From NCBI GenBank assembly GCA_007449985.2, contig VIIQ02000295.1, positions 1 through 64,000 of the forward strand: DNA of 64,000 bases. Reading direction: 5' to 3'. How positions within the stretch are numbered: the first letter of the stretch is position 1; each line of letters starts with the position of its first letter. Positions 35,469-47,245 of this stretch are shown in pieces. The translations under genes and the position numbers were made by a program. The notes below the pieces were generated by a model. The model was not told the origin of the DNA. It saw only the letters and a program-made list of their open reading frames with translations, and did not search any database. This DNA comes from Desmodesmus armatus. Its lineage: Eukaryota > Chlorophyta > Chlorophyceae > Sphaeropleales > Scenedesmaceae.

Positions 35469-35547
35469 GGTGCTGCTGCTGAGATGCGTTAGAGCTCAAC
35501 GAATGGGATGATTACAGGCAGTGACCAGCGTGACTGTGATGGGGGGC

Positions 35548-35556
35548 TTTTGTATC
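35548..35556 (-). promoter_or_regulatory. TATA-like element upstream of Cys-rich gene
   Basis: ATACAAAAG on the minus strand about 80 bases before the ATG. This is the only TATA-like sequence close to this start. Assignment is by position and similarity only. Confidence 0.3.
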
Positions 35557-35559
35557 GAG

Positions 35560-38500
35560 ATCACTTGGGTTCTGCGAGGCGACACTGACGGGAGTTGAGT
35601 CACCTGCTGCTGCCACATCAGCGAGGTGCAACTCTACAATACCTACGGAATATATCATTTGCTTCCTTATTTACTCATATCATATCTCGTGCATGATACG
35701 ACCGCCGTGGTCGACGCAGAGGCCGCGACCAAGATCACAGAGCTGCAGATGGGACCACAAGCCACAGGACTTGGCCGAAGCAGCCGTACAGACTTGTATA
35801 TTCTTGTCAGCAGAAGATGTGCGCATTACGTCAAGCAAATCCAATCGGGTTACAGCCACCAGCCCTACGCAGCAAACATGACTGTGCACCAGGCTGATCA
35901 CCTCCTGCAGTCAACATACCCGTCATATGGCCAAAAGCAGCCTGCACTCCATTACAAGATCATCACGCCAGCCACTATGTGGCCCAACAAGAAACAGCCG
36001 GAGAGCAGCCAACGACAACACAGCACCTGCCGTCCCATCCTGCCAGCCTGTAACATCATCTGGCCCCACCCTTGACCCCTGGGCGGGGTCATCTGGGCAA
36101 CACTACTCATTGCAACACATCCTGCCTAGCACTACGCAGAAAGCAATAGCAAACATGCCGACCGCAACACCACCTGGTGCAAGGTACAGCATAGCATAGC
36201 ATCAGATACCAAAGCATAGCATAGCACAACAGAGCATCCACATGCATCGTTCAGGACCGCCAAAACTGCATCATGACGCCAACAGCTGCAGCCACAGCCA
36301 GCTGATAACCAGCAGTCAGGGGAGTCCGGCCCCCCACCACCGAGACCCCAGCACAACAGGCAACATGCACAGCCTGGCACCTACATACTGTGTTGGAAGC
36401 AGACCAGTGTGCTGAAGGAGCTTCCTGCTTCAGCTAGATTAGCAGGTCAGCACCATGAAATCCCCAGCACACGCCTAACACCTGCCACTCACACACACCA
36501 ATATGTGCATGTCGGAACGCACTTTTTGAGCCTGTCGTCATGACATGCACTTCATGGTTGTAACTCATGTGTTTAACACACCCAACCCTTCAGTCGCTAT
36601 CCAGGAGTGCACAAACGCAACCTCAAATGCCAAAGCTTCTGCCAAACGCTCTCCTACCAGCCAGTATGTGTTGCTGGCCGCTGCTGTTGTCCTTTGCAGG
36701 ACTTGACAGCCAAGGCAACAGTGACCCTCTGCATGCCGCCTGTGCACCACCACAGACAACCCCCGACACGGCACACACGCCATAAGCCACACATCACCCC
36801 AGGTGTCCCTGTCACCAACTGCGTGTCCTGTCCGACATGGCGATCATAAAGGCACGCTGCTTGACAGCAGGTTGGCGACATGCGACATTGACAGAAGGGT
36901 AGCAGCAGTGGCATTTGCACTCCAGCACAACACTCCTAGCAGATCAGCTGCTGCATGCAGTTGGAGGCAGATGGTCAGCAGAATGCATTGCAACGCATGC
37001 AGCCCATCGTACAAGCACCTATCGATCCTGGCACCAGCAGCAGCATCCCAGCATGTGAACATTATGCTGCCAGGCTCCAGAGTAACATAGTGTGGCATTG
37101 TCCAAATTTGGTGCAACTATCATTAGCTTGCACCAACGGCAGCATGGAGTACGCCCCATCATGCAACCCCTGCGGCACAACTCAATTCCACAACTGCAAC
37201 TGTTAGCAACTGCTGCTATGCAGCCAGATGATGCAACTCGGCAGCCAATTCTATGGGGCTCGCAAAGCAGGAAGTGTCTTTTGCGCAAGGGCCCAACAGC
37301 CTCTGATAGGGTAGGGCACATACAAACAGGAGCCCCAATATCAAGCCCGCGTCTCTCCAAGCATCTACGTATACAATCATCGCTGACAGCCCTTGCCAAT
37401 CACTCTTGGGTGTTGGCACCAGGGACAATCCCAGGACAGCGATCGCTGCGGTACTGTAGCCTGTCGTTCACCAGAGTAGCACAGTGCCAAGGTGAGGTCA
37501 AGAATTGCAATGGGCATGCCCCTAACCCGCAAAGCCCCAAACACAAGAGCTGCTACTTCTGCTGCAACGGCGGCGGCGGGGCTCCACCATCTACAATGAC
37601 ACTTGTCAACCCAAAAAAGGCAAGCCATAGGGTTTGCAGACAACCAGACCCCGGATAAGGTCTAGCTGCTGCATCAGGCACAAATGCCCTCAAGGCCCAG
37701 ATGAATCCTCCTGGGCTATGATGACAAAGGCTGTTGGTGGCAGTGGAGTGCTGTCAAGACAGCTTGCCGAAGATACCCAGCCACACCACTACACGTACAA
37801 GCCCCTTCAAATTGCCCTGTGGTCGAGCCAACGATACTGAGATACATGCAGGACAGCGCCTGCACTTTGCTACAACAGTGCTTTGCACGTGTGCATATCG
37901 TTGCACACGGCTGTGGCCTGCTGGTGCAGAAATAGGTTCAAAAAGCGGGCAGTCGGGCCCGGGACCCTTGCCGTACACACAGACATGTGTCAAGGCATAC
38001 ACTGTGTACGGCACGGTGATGCCTAATGCTTGCAACGCATGCAAGATCTCTTTTCATTCAAACACACACGGCTGCTGCTAATGTCACAACACACACAGCG
38101 GGCTGCTAATGCTACAAAGGCTGCAACCACACACCGGAGCCAAGCACACGAAGAAAACCACCCTTCAGTCAATGCTTGTCAAGGCAGCCGCTGCAGGCAA
38201 CGTCAAGTGGGCTGTTGCTACAAAAAGGGCTGAGGGTTTGGGCCTGACCCTAAACCCTACAGATTGCCCTCTGTCTGAGCAGCCGCTGCAAAATCAAGAA
38301 GCCCCGACAGCAGAAAACTGAGACCAAAAGCAGCCCGTTCCTGCTGCTGCTGCCTGGATCCCACAGGCCCCACAGGGTGCGGTTCTGTGGACGTGCATAC
38401 CCCTAAAACCTACAACACCAGTCGCTAAGAGTCACAGACAAATCAGCAGTACCACACGAGTTATGAAGCACTCATCAGAGGGCAGAGTGCAAAGCTGCAA

Positions 38501-38749
38501 GAGCTGCCCACAACTGCAGGCCCCGCTTTCTTGCCTAGCACACTCGTGCTGACAGCACCTTGATCATCAAGACAAGTTGTCACCCCATAACGAGGCACAC
38601 CAGTCAGGTCTGACAAATGGAGGGCAAGGCGCGCGCACACAACAGCAGTTCCAGCACACCCAGGTGCCTTCAAAAGCGTTATCACTGCTGCTGCATCCCG
38701 CTGCTATAGTGTCAATGCAAGCTGCACACCGCACGCTCGGTTGTTTGTG
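35560..38749. other. Non-coding stretch upstream of Cys-rich gene
   Basis: Over 3 kb without a recognisable exon. The + strand is CA-rich, as seen over other minus-strand transcripts, so this may be the 3' part of the RING-CH transcript. Open frames of 100-190 codons (for example + 37092-37658) show no known domain and no matching splice structure. A short atagcatagc repeat lies at 36190-36230. Confidence 0.45.
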
Positions 38750-38936
38750 TCACGCCTGAGACACATCAACCCGACCTTGAGTTGTGCCATTGCCTGCAGC
38801 CGCCATGCCGTGCTGTGCTGTGCTGTGGGGGCAGCTGTCCGCCGTGCTGTGCTGTGCTGCGACCTGCAGGGACACGTCAGCCGTCACGCCGTGCTGCTGC
38901 TGGCCCTGAGGCACCTGCCGCGTCTCTTGCTGCTGA

Positions 38937-38974
<38 letters not shown>

Positions 38975-40007
38975 GCGTGTGAGGCGCTCTGCTGCTGTCA
39001 GGGAAGCGCAGTGCGTTGCTGCATCGAATGCATCCATACCGTCCAGGTGCAGGACAGCACCTGTAGCAGCACAAAAACAACAGCAAGAGTGACAGCGGTA
39101 CAGTTCCTTTTACTGGTGCAGGCCAGAGCCACACACCTGCAGGGTGCCGTAGAGGTTTCTTGGGAAGAGCCCGGCGATTTGCAGTGCAGGGATAAGCCAG
39201 GAGTCACTGGCTGCTACCACAGACAGCTGTCATGAGATGTGCGGCACAACCAATAGAAACCCAAGGTGCTGCGCATGTGCCAGTCTCAGGCTGCAAGCCT
39301 GAGGGACATTGCTGCGTCTTGAAGGTACATGACTCGAGCAAGAGGAGTGTCCAGCTCCCCCCCCCCCCCCCACACCCACCCACCCTCCGCTCTTACCTGA
39401 GTCAGGTGCCTTGCTCCATTATGGTGAGTGCCTGGCCTCGAGCATGTGCGTGTGTCCAGCCCCCTCACCCCCACCCCCTCACCCCCACCCCACCTTCAAC
39501 CCCCCACCCCCCCACCACAACCCCCCACCCCCCACCACAACCCCCCGCCCCCTCCCCTCCGCCTCTCACCTGAGTCTGGTGCCTTGCACTCAAACTCCAC
39601 CTCAAACTCCTCATCGTCCCTCAGCTTGACCAGCTCCCTGATCTGCTGCTGGAAGCGGGCCTTGCCCTCGGGACCAGGGTACACCTGACCCAGCAGCAGA
39701 AGCAGCAGAAGCAGCAGCAGCAGCAGCAGATTAGGCCGTGCAACATCAAGACAAAGTAGCTATCACACATGTGATGGATGCGGTTGATGCTGTTGATGAT
39801 GCTGGTGTAGTAGGGTCCATATACTGCTGCTGCTGCTGCTGCTGCTGCTGAACTGACTGGGTGTGGGTGGCCCACCTACGGTAGGTCAGTTATGCTTGCG
39901 AGGAAGAAGCCGCTGCAGTGTTGTCAGTTGCTGCTGAGCCTGACACACAAACGCTGTGGTGGGATGTCCCCTGCTCGTGCAGCCACACCTACTACTACTG
40001 CTGTGCC

Positions 40008-40041
<34 letters not shown>

Positions 40042-40239
40042 ACCCACCCCACCCTCCCCCTGCCATAACACTGTTGCTGTCCTGTCTTGTGCTGTGGCTG
40101 ACGCAGTGTGCTGTCTCGCATCGCGCAGCGCCAAGGGGGGGAGGGAACAGCAGGGGAGCACAATGCTCACCTTGATTCTGTGCACCTGCCCTTCAAAGAT
40201 GATAGCCATGATGGGGGTAGGGGCCCTCCTTGGCTGGGG

Positions 40240-40271
<32 letters not shown>

Positions 40272-40786
40272 GTGCTGGAGGTGCTGTCCTGCTCGCGGTG
40301 CTGCTGCTGCTGTTGTCCGTTTCGCTGCTGGCTGCTGCCAGGCTGGTGCGCCAGTCGAGCTGGTACTTGCTGTTGCAGAAGCGGCAGTGGGTCTCCTCCC
40401 TGCAGCAGCACATGGGCACAATGGGGTGCATCAGGGGTCTCAATCGCGCTCTGTAAGTTACGTATGTCGGATTGTAATGCTCAGAAGCGGCGGTTGAGAA
40501 AGCCAGTACACTGGCACACAGGGACTGATGAAAGCAGTAGCAGCTGTCAAGGCTGGTGGAGCATACAGGGGGAGCCCAAACCGCATACGTATGACAGCTC
40601 ATTGTGCTACATCCGTGTGCATGGAATTACTAATGTCGTTTTGGAAAGCCTCTGTCACCTTGTGCCAGCCCTCTGAAGCTGCCATCTGCCCAGACAGCGG
40701 GCGTGCACTGGCCTGACGGTTGCTGAACACCCGCAATACGAGCTCTCCAAACCAAGACTGTCTGACAGGCAAATCCAGCACTCCAT
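38750..40786 (-). CDS. RING-CH (RINGv) zinc-finger protein, probable E3 ubiquitin ligase
   Basis: Exons: 40786-40659, 40399-40171, 39684-39570, 39213-39133, 39060-38750, about 287 residues. The zinc ligands are complete and in RING-CH order: Cys3, Cys6, Cys18, Cys20, His28, Cys31, Cys48, Cys51 (MECWICLSDS, YCGC, VHARCLGRWQLQ, HCRFCNSKYQLDW). The finger is split by intron 1 at GT/REETHC. Such fingers recruit E2 enzymes. The middle is an Ala/Pro/Ser-rich linker. Then comes a compact region (MAIIFEGQVHRIKVYPGPEG, RELVKLRDDEEFEVEFECKA) of unknown fold, and a stretch GMDAFDAATHCASLTAAERL before a poly-Gln tail. Unlike most MARCH ligases, no transmembrane segment is visible, so it is probably soluble. 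The first three exons are firm. Exon 4 uses a weak donor (T/gtggct), chosen to keep phase, and the last exon may have more introns. Confidence 0.8.
38938..38972 (-). repeat. (CAG)n coding poly-Gln in RING-CH gene
   Basis: CTG repeat on the + strand, read as CAG on the minus strand. It encodes about 12 Gln, then Asp and more Gln, in the last exon. Confidence 0.85.
39397..39415 (-). repeat. Copy of RING-CH exon 3 tail plus donor
   Basis: Minus strand: gagcaaggcacctgactcag/gtaaga repeats the exon 3 end (gtgcaaggcaccagactcag/gtgaga at 39570) 155 bases downstream in intron 3, including the donor. Confidence 0.7.
40009..40041 (-). repeat. 33-base homopolymer in RING-CH intron 2
   Basis: C on the + strand, hence a G-run on the sense strand, about 130 bases after the exon 2 donor. 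Confidence 0.9.
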
Positions 40787-42930
40787 TGCGACTCTCCCAC
40801 TGCTGTGTTGAAAGCAGTTTTCCGAAGGGACGCGGTGGAAGCAGGAAAGAGCAGAAGCAAGTAGTATTGCAGTCTGCGTTACGCCTTTCCAATGACGGCA
40901 GTAAGCAATGGACAACCACCTTGTGTGAAGAATGGTAGGTGTACCGTCAGTATAGCTCACACAAACGTCTGGAGACCAAGACCCTCAGACGTTTGTTGTT
41001 TTAGCTTTTCAACTGCATTTATTTGTCAGGGAAAAGCAGCGCTCGCTTTGAATTCCCACACCACCGGTCAACACCTGCGACTGGCCGATACTGCACCAGC
41101 ACAGGAGCAAACAAACGGGCATGGTTGGCTCATAATTCGTATTATAAACGTCGGTTGGTCCAGTGACGGGCCTGGTGCGTCGCCAACCAGGAGGGGCCGC
41201 CCAGAATCCAATGCCTGCAGGCTGGAACGATGAGATGCTGGCAGCAGTGTGTTTCTGTCAGCATGCGACACCTTTTAACCTTCTGCCGAGGAGGTCCCCA
41301 AATGGGGATAATCTCAAGATTCATGCAAAAGCAGGGGCTGCAGGGCCGCAGCAGCTGGCAACCAAGTCTTCTTATGTGGCAGCATGGTTCAGCTGCATCC
41401 CTTGCACTGCCCATGCGCTGAGGCCTGCGTCCGAGGCCATACAAGTTTGACTTCAAACCATTATCTCGATATTCTGTCACTAGCGTGCACGTAGACCCTT
41501 GCAAACACGTGTACAAATATGTTATGTAGTTAGTTGAGGCGGTACATGCTCAGCTGCCCCGCTCTGCATGCGAGCGGTGACATCGAACGTGTTTGAACCC
41601 CTGAATGAACAGCAGCAGCATGGTCGTTGGAGCGGGCTGCACGGCTTGAGCAAGGCAGATTACTAATGTTCAAGGCCTGTCCCACCACTGTACGATGTTG
41701 CGTGTGACTGCTGCTTGCTGTTGAGCTCTCGCTGTTGCTCTTTCCTGAACAGCAGCAGCAGCAGTGACAGCACCTGCATGATAGGCTGTTCAGAATGCAA
41801 ACTAAGCGCCCCAGGCGCATAAGGTGAACATCAACGCAGTAAAGTGATGTTTTTTGATGATGTTTGTTCGGTGCTTTCAGCTGTAGCAGCCAGTTTTTCT
41901 TCCAGCCTGGTCAACAGTCCATCCATCGCCCAGGCTGTCGGTCAAGCAGGCACCCACAAGCCCGTAGCAGCATGCAAACGCGTACTTTGGATGTATTTGC
42001 GTCATCATGAAGCGTTTTAGGCCTTGACTCCAGCGTATCTGGAAGAACAAAGCGGTTTTCATCTGCTCCTCGGTAGAAGGTTAACAGGTTCATATATAAC
42101 GACTGTACCAACCTCACATAAACGCCCTGCAACTGCATTGCTCCACCCTGTTCTGTATTGACAAGGGGCGGGGCAAAGCACGAGGGGTGCGCACACAACG
42201 TGCACACAACACAGCATAGGCTGCCTCCATGCGGGAACCTCACCCCCGAGACTCGTTACCACGTGCCTCTTGTGCGGTGGGTAAAAGGGCCACCCCAGGT
42301 ACCGTGACTGCATGCTAGAGCAGGCCCACCACGCAGCTTACCAATCAACCCTGGACGCCCTGCCAGGCTGGCTTTCAACTTATAAATTCATGAACGGCAC
42401 TTACAGGCAGGCATACATGACTGGTGAATCACCACTGGTGATGCTTCACAGGCCAGCTGCAGTATGTTGAGTCTGAGGCCGGAGTCTCCAGTATGTGTTG
42501 CAGGAAAACAGGCCAATATGCTGTTGCGCATGGACTGTTGCTGTGAGTGTGATGCCATCAGCTACGGCAGCTTTGCTTGGCAATGCGTCCCATCAAGAGC
42601 TGCTGGTGTCGCAGCATCGCATGTAAGGCTGCTGCGCTGTGCTGTATGCTACACACTTTACATGTCACGTAGCTTACCAGCCCAGCATTTGATCTGCACA
42701 GCGAGTCTGGGTCTGCGCAGTCAACAGCATGTGACAGCGCTTGATAGCAGCTGACCAATGCACTGCACAGATACAATAGCCAGGCACACACCCAGAATAA
42801 CCTCAGTTGAAGCCTATCAACCTGCAGCTGCAGATGCCTGACTGTCTCACACGCCGATGCACTGCGACGATGTGCATGAAAGAGCCAAAGAGATACAAAC
42901 AGCACCCACACAGGCTCGACTCAAGCTCAG
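40787..42930. other. Intergenic region between RING-CH and hydrolase genes
   Basis: No recognisable exon. The open frame containing the RING-CH start extends upstream to about 40960 on the minus strand, but the added residues look random; the MECWIC start fits the family better. A minus-strand open frame at 41911-42243 (FYRGADENRFVLPDTLES) has splice-like ends but matches no known family and is not called. Confidence 0.4.
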
Positions 42931-42934
42931 TGTC

Positions 42935-42939
42935 TTACA
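42935..42939 (-). terminator. TGTAA polyadenylation signal, alpha/beta hydrolase gene
   Basis: TGTAA on the minus strand about 0.9 kb after the hydrolase stop at 43822; another occurs at 42401-42405. The sequence between is CA-rich on the + strand without exons. Confidence 0.35.
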
Positions 42940-43821
42940 CACCCAGCACTGGCTGGCAACAGCCTGTCAAATGGAGCATCTGCAAACCCCGCAACAGCTT
43001 GGCTACAACTGCAAGTGCCCCGGCAAAGAAGCAGAACGGGTCCCAACAGTGCAGGACAAGCCCAGCAGCAGTCACAACCAGCTGTACGAGCCAGGTGGCT
43101 TCACATGAAAGTTGAGAAGGTGTGTGTGGGTGGTAAAAAGGGTATGAAAGGGAAGGTGGGAGGTTGGTAGCTCTTGCAACCCCTGCAAGCTGGTGAGAGA
43201 CTTTTGTCTGACAAACTCTGTCGAGGGACCCCCTGACGCTACTCTATTGCAGTCACTCTCGTTGTGTGTGCTGGGCCAACACATGTCCGCGCAGAGAAAA
43301 GCACATCACACACACAACTCATCACAGCTTCTCTCCCAGAGAAACAACAGATGCCAATCACAGTGCTCAACCACACACTGCCATCAATGGCACACAACCC
43401 TTGACCACTTGAAGGAGCCACCTAAGTAATGAGGGCTGCGTTTGAAGCAGGTTGAAGCGGCCCACCCACATGCTGCTACCCTTTTGTTGAGACACCGGCA
43501 CAACGCACCCCATGTGTGTGAGGGTCGCGCAGGGTGCCAGCAGCACTTGCTGCCTTGTGACCCCCTGCTAAAGCAAGCAGCAACCAGTGCTGCTGCACAA
43601 ACCAAAGGCTTGCCTGACCAGCAACAAGCCAAACATGTTGTCAACAACCGCGACCCCGTCAGAAGCAGCTAGCAGATAGCCCCGGACTTGGAGCGTCCTT
43701 GCCTCTGCACTGTACGTGAACCTGGTGCAGCAGCAGCAGCACAACATGAGAGATATCCCTTATGCTGGCAGAGCAATGCCATGAACAAACACCCAGCAAG
43801 TCGCCCGCTGTGTGTCCTTGC

Positions 43822-45889
43822 TCAGCCCGCCAGTGGGCTGTCATGCTGCTCCAGCCATTCAAAGATGTAGGGGTACACCTCCTGGGCCGCCCTCTTGCCA
43901 GACACGATGTCAAAGTGGCCGTAGTGCCGCTTGCCGGTGCCGTAGGTGGGCCCTACACACACAAACTGCTTGTGCTTGCTGCCAAACATCTCCACAGTCT
44001 TGCGCGCCCCAGCTGCAGGACAGAAAAGGTCCCAGGTGCCGTTGAGGGCCAGCACAGGCACATCCACCTGCTGCAGCTGCTTTGGTTCTGCGTACCGGAA
44101 GCTTCCATCCACTGATGTGAGGCCCTGCTCTGTGTTCAGGCTGCCCATAAACTGCTTAATCACTCCTGCAGGAATGAACTGAAAGCAGCCCGCCATCAGC
44201 TGCCGCGCGCAGGCCCGGGACATGTTGCATGGCACGTAGAACAGCAACTCCACTGGCAGCAGCGATGCAGCAGTGCCGGTCAGCAAGCTTACTGCCCAGC
44301 ACAACGCGCCTGCAGGAAAGCCGTAGCCCGTGATGCTGTTGATGATCGGTTTCAGCATGCTGTGCCAGCTGCCCATGCCGAAGCAGCCGCTTGCAAGCAT
44401 GGTGATGCTGCGGATGGCGCCTGCTAGCTTGCCCTGCTGCGACTGCAGGCCCACTGCCAACATGCCACCCTGCAGGAAATTGCAGGAAGATTGATACACA
44501 CGTCAGCCGGCACGGCACATGGCGACACGTCACTAGCCGCTATAAGCCAGCACGTGCAGGCTACTACCCACATGCAGGAAACGACCCACTGTCAGCATAG
44601 TGAGGGTTACAAGCAGGTTGCAAGGCATGTTGAAGCATGGATGCCCATGCCACTGCTGCAGTACAGCAGTGACCCCCAGCAGTGAACGGATCCTGCACAC
44701 TCACCATGCTGTGTCCCACCCAGTGCACTTGCTTAGCGCCTGTTGCGTTCAGCACATACTCCAGCACAGCTGGCACGTCCTGCTGGAAGTGGTCGTCCAC
44801 AGTCCACCATGTGCTCCTGTCCAGCACGTTGGGTTTCTGGCTGCGCCCGTTTCCTGCAGGACAGCCCAGCACACGGCATGCAGGAACAGGCGGGAGCAAT
44901 CATGAGCCTCAAGTTGAGGTTTTGCGCCATGGCACGTGCAGCCCATCTGAGCGACACTGCTATTGCTCATAATCATACCCAACGCACAGCTGCTGCTGCT
45001 GTGATTGCATGCGATTGCTGTGTCTGCATGTGCTGGCCTGTGGCCTTCACGCACCTCTCAGGTCTGCCATCCATACATCATAGCCCCTTGCCACCAGCGC
45101 GTTCACAAGGCTGTACTCTGGCAGGAGGTCAAACGTGTGTTCCGCACTGGATGCCAAGCCAGGAATGAGCAGCACTGGGTGCTGAGGCCGCCTGCTGCCG
45201 CTGCTGCTGTCGAGCCGCCCACTCGTGCTGGCTGCCTCTGCGGTGGGGTCGTGCACATGCATGATGTGCAGCTTCCAGCCATCTGCAGTGAGGCACTGGT
45301 GAGGATCCCGCTGGAAGAAGGCTTCGAGGGATGAGAGGTCTGCTGTTGAGCCACTGAACTGCGTGAAGGAGCCTCCTGGGCTGGAAGGGCGCGGCTCCTC
45401 AGAGCAGCAGCTGCTACTGCTGCTGCTGCTCGAGCCTGTTGCAGCGGCCTCACTGGCTTCTGTGCTAAAGTCCCCACTGCTGCTGTCCAGGATGAACTCA
45501 ACATCTGCACGTTCATCAGGGCAAGAGGCTTGGGTGAGTGTGCTGGTCACTGCGCGGCCAAGGAACTTTTGGTCCCAGGCACAGTCAGCAAACAGCGCTT
45601 TCTGGCAGGCAGCCTGCAGGGGCGTGCACCTGATTTGTGAATCAGGTCACTTGGGTGAATCAAAGGTGTTCCAACCCCAGCAGGTGAATGCACGTCACTG
45701 CATGCAATGCATTCAAGCCGTGGATGGGTTCTGCTCTCCAATTGTACCCCTCATGCTCTCAGACAAATACTTACGGTCTCCAACCTTTGTAAAAAGAATT
45801 GTTGGGGGCTAAGGAAGTGTCCAGCGTACCTGGTCCGGCATGTATGTGCCTCGCTGCAGTCTTCCACCCCAGCACGTCGACAGACGCAT
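43822..45889 (-). CDS. Alpha/beta hydrolase, lipase-like
   Basis: Four exons: 45889-45830, 45613-45055, 44853-44705, 44469-43822. Phases fit, giving 471 residues. The fold is clear: strand and oxyanion region HPVLLIPGLASSAEHTFDLL, YDVWMADLRGNGRSQKP, nucleophile elbow GHSMGG (Ser255, split by intron 3 after the Met codon), acid in LNGTWDLFCP (Asp403) and the catalytic His in HYGHFDI (His441). Residues 70-125 form a low-complexity Ser/Cys-rich linker. The long lid-like part after the elbow (GFPAGALCWAVSLLTGTAAS) is hydrophobic and suggests a lipid substrate, but no specific ester is shown. Known relatives are annotated as lipases or plain alpha/beta hydrolases. Exon 1 (MRLSTCWGGRLQRGTYMPDQ) was chosen because its donor keeps phase with AACQKALFADCAWDQ; another ATG just upstream is in a different frame. 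Localisation is unclear. Confidence 0.85.
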
Positions 45890-47173
45890 CCAGCGCGCAC
45901 GTGACTGCGTTTGGACTTGGTATCATTTTTAGAGCTCCAGTCACCCGCTTCTTCAGCTGTGTTGGTGTTGGTCCTGTTCTTCTACTGTGCTCACCCAAGT
46001 ACAGCTGCTGTGTGCTCTAGCTTCATCATAGATTGCCCGACGTGGTTTTGTGAACGGTTTGAAATGGCGTGCGGCCTCGTTAAGCTCCAACGGATTGCTG
46101 CAATTATCACTCCAAAAAAAGTGTGGGACAGAAGGTGTTTGGGACCAATCAGGCCAAACGAAGGGCAACAGCATAGGCTGACACTCCTCCTTTTCTGCTG
46201 GCAAAAGGGGCAAGAGGGTGATCATGAGCTGGCCCAGTGATGCCAGTGATGATCAGGCGGGTGGTGAATTGACAGAAAGGATGCTGACCTTCCAAAGCCA
46301 CACGACATGAAAGCAAGCCAGTAATGAGGCCATGATAGCCTACGCTGCGTGCGACCTGTGTGGCTGGTAACTTGAACACCACAGTGCTGTTGCATCCCTG
46401 ACCCCCCTGGGTGGTCACATGAACGTACTGGTGGGTCACACTGGAGTGGTTTTGACCCCATACCTACTCTGCTGCTCAACGATGTTTACAACCATACAAC
46501 CAACAAGCTGCCAGGCCTAGCAATGTAGCCAGCTGTTCAAACCCAAGCAGCACCAAGCGCCAGCCTGGCACACTGCTGCACTAATCTACACTGAGGGACT
46601 GCTGCTGAGAGCGCCGCCTGCACTGCTTCAAGCACTGCTTCACGCATCACTGGGCACCGTTTGGCGCGCTGCGCTGCTGCATGCACTGTTTCTTGCACTG
46701 CACTGCTCATCAACACCAGCAGCGCTGCATGCCCAAGCTCAAGCCCTCAAATCAGCCTCCAACTTGAAGACCTGCACACAAACAACAACAGAAGCCCAAA
46801 CAGGCAGAAGTGAGGGTTGTACAACAGGCCAGCAGCAGTGTGGCCCAAGGGCAGATGCACGACCCGTCATCGCCCAAGGGCCCCCAACACCACAGCAGCA
46901 GCAAGCCCAGCTCACAAGCCAGGCTCTGACACAGCATTTACAGCTCTGCTAGGCACGACACCTTGCCACACGCGTGGCACCAAACCAACCAAACCTGCCC
47001 TCTCCAACCAAATTTGCCACTGAAGCATTGCTTCAATTGCATACTACCGACCAAACCCACTGCTGTGGCTTCCCAACCCACCACTGTCAAGCTGCCACTA
47101 TCCCACCCTACCGTCCCCTCTCTGCGCCCATCACTGAAATGCTGGCAGGAGTTGAGGATGTTGAGCTTAATTG
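45890..47173. other. Region between hydrolase start and OSCP end
   Basis: No recognisable exon. It should contain the hydrolase promoter and the end of the OSCP transcript. 46580-46700 is rich in CACTGCT-like repeats (actgcttcacgc, actgctgc, cactgcact), and 46800-47100 is CA-rich on the + strand. Confidence 0.4.
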
Positions 47174-47178
47174 TTACA
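47174..47178 (-). terminator. TGTAA polyadenylation signal, OSCP gene
   Basis: TGTAA on the minus strand 70 bases after the proposed stop at 47246, which supports the transcript ending here. Confidence 0.55.
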
Positions 47179-47245
47179 AGCGAACCATGCGATGTGTCTA
47201 TGATGTTCAATCCCTACACAGTACCCAGGCAACTCCGGCTTGCCC

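Noticed and set aside
37092..37658. 188-codon plus-strand frame
   Set aside because: No domain, no start context or splice pattern, and it opposes the strand inferred from composition.
40655..40960. Longer N-terminus for the RING-CH protein
   Set aside because: The frame is open upstream, but the added residues show no conservation-like pattern and RING-CH proteins often start just before the first Cys.
41911..42243. Possible minus-strand exon containing FYRGADENRFVLPDTLES
   Set aside because: Splice-like ends exist but no partner exons or family could be found; not enough to call a gene.
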